Positions 63,973 to 64,000 of a stretch of 64,000 nt of DNA are shown piece by piece. Each line of letters begins with the position of its first letter. The first letter of the stretch is position 1. This DNA comes from Salinibacter pepae (GTDB lineage Bacteria; Bacteroidota; Rhodothermia; Rhodothermales; Salinibacteraceae). Location: the NCBI RefSeq assembly GCF_947077775.1, contig NZ_CAMTTE010000001.1:682001-746000 (forward strand), written 5' to 3'. A program made the position numbers and the translations under genes. The notes beneath the pieces are model-generated. The model worked only from the letters and a program-made list of their open reading frames with translations. It made no database searches and was not told the origin of the DNA.

Positions 63973-64000
63973 GCTCAGTCCGCGAATCGGAGGTGCGCTG

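Noticed and set aside
1-64000. tRNA, rRNA, CRISPR, insertion sequences and prophage genes
   Set aside because: Looked for T-loop patterns in gaps, regularly spaced repeats, and transposase, integrase or phage proteins; none seen.

Overview
The window is about 66% GC and almost fully coding. It carries a type IX secretion (T9SS) style C-terminal sorting domain, an Oar-like TonB-dependent receptor, the FadL/SGNH-lipoprotein gene pair, Bacteroidota-style GlmU-like and DUF6503 proteins, few Shine-Dalgarno sequences and strongly acidic proteins. Together these point to an extremely halophilic member of the Rhodothermota/Bacteroidota, most likely Salinibacter or a close relative. The identification is from protein style and gene content, not from a database search. 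No rRNA, tRNA, CRISPR array, prophage or insertion sequence was seen.

Layout. 1-5.6 kb: 5' part of an outer-membrane receptor, a DUF1614 membrane protein, two lipoproteins (DUF6503, SPOR), a nitrilase-family amidohydrolase lacking the usual catalytic lysine, and two small membrane proteins. 6.1-8.8 kb: glycogen synthesis (glgC, glgA). 9.1-11.5 kb: a small accessory patch with a PIN-domain toxin fused to an antitoxin-like domain, a small protein and a frameshifted DmpA-type aminopeptidase. 11.6-20.7 kb: ECF sigma factor, acidic hypothetical, LamG/T9SS secreted protein, two metallohydrolases, GlmU-like enzyme, transaldolase, beta-CASP nuclease. 20.8-25.6 kb: FAD/Fe-S dehydrogenase and a Ctp protease. 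26.5-29.0 kb: minus-strand operon folP-cdaA-pcm (folate, c-di-AMP, protein repair). 29.2-36.8 kb: GH3 protein, primary-type sigma factor with a terminator, DUF2071 protein, FadL porin plus SGNH lipoprotein, DUF4097 lipoprotein. 36.9-45.4 kb: ftsX, pheA, hsp20, a secreted nuclease/phosphatase lipoprotein, histidine phosphatase, a lipoprotein, an Omp85-type barrel and dut. 45.5-50 kb: peptide transporter, aspS, pyrophosphatase. 50-58.3 kb: a long minus-strand run for 2-oxoacid oxidation: E1-alpha, E1-beta, E2, metallophosphoesterase, TonB, and a second, fused E1-alpha/beta. 58.6-64 kb: GT2 glycosyltransferase, icd, a CoA-type Nudix hydrolase, and a TetR-controlled DUF2892/FAD-oxidoreductase unit with three matching operators.

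The most unusual points are the PIN/antitoxin fusion with a plausible internal start, a helix-hairpin-helix-like module on the pyruvate dehydrogenase E1-alpha subunit, near-identical 40-base leaders in front of the E1-beta and E2 start codons, the three-site TetR operator set, the frameshifted DmpA gene and the nitrilase with Lys replaced by Met. I found no multi-gene system that I could call wholly new.
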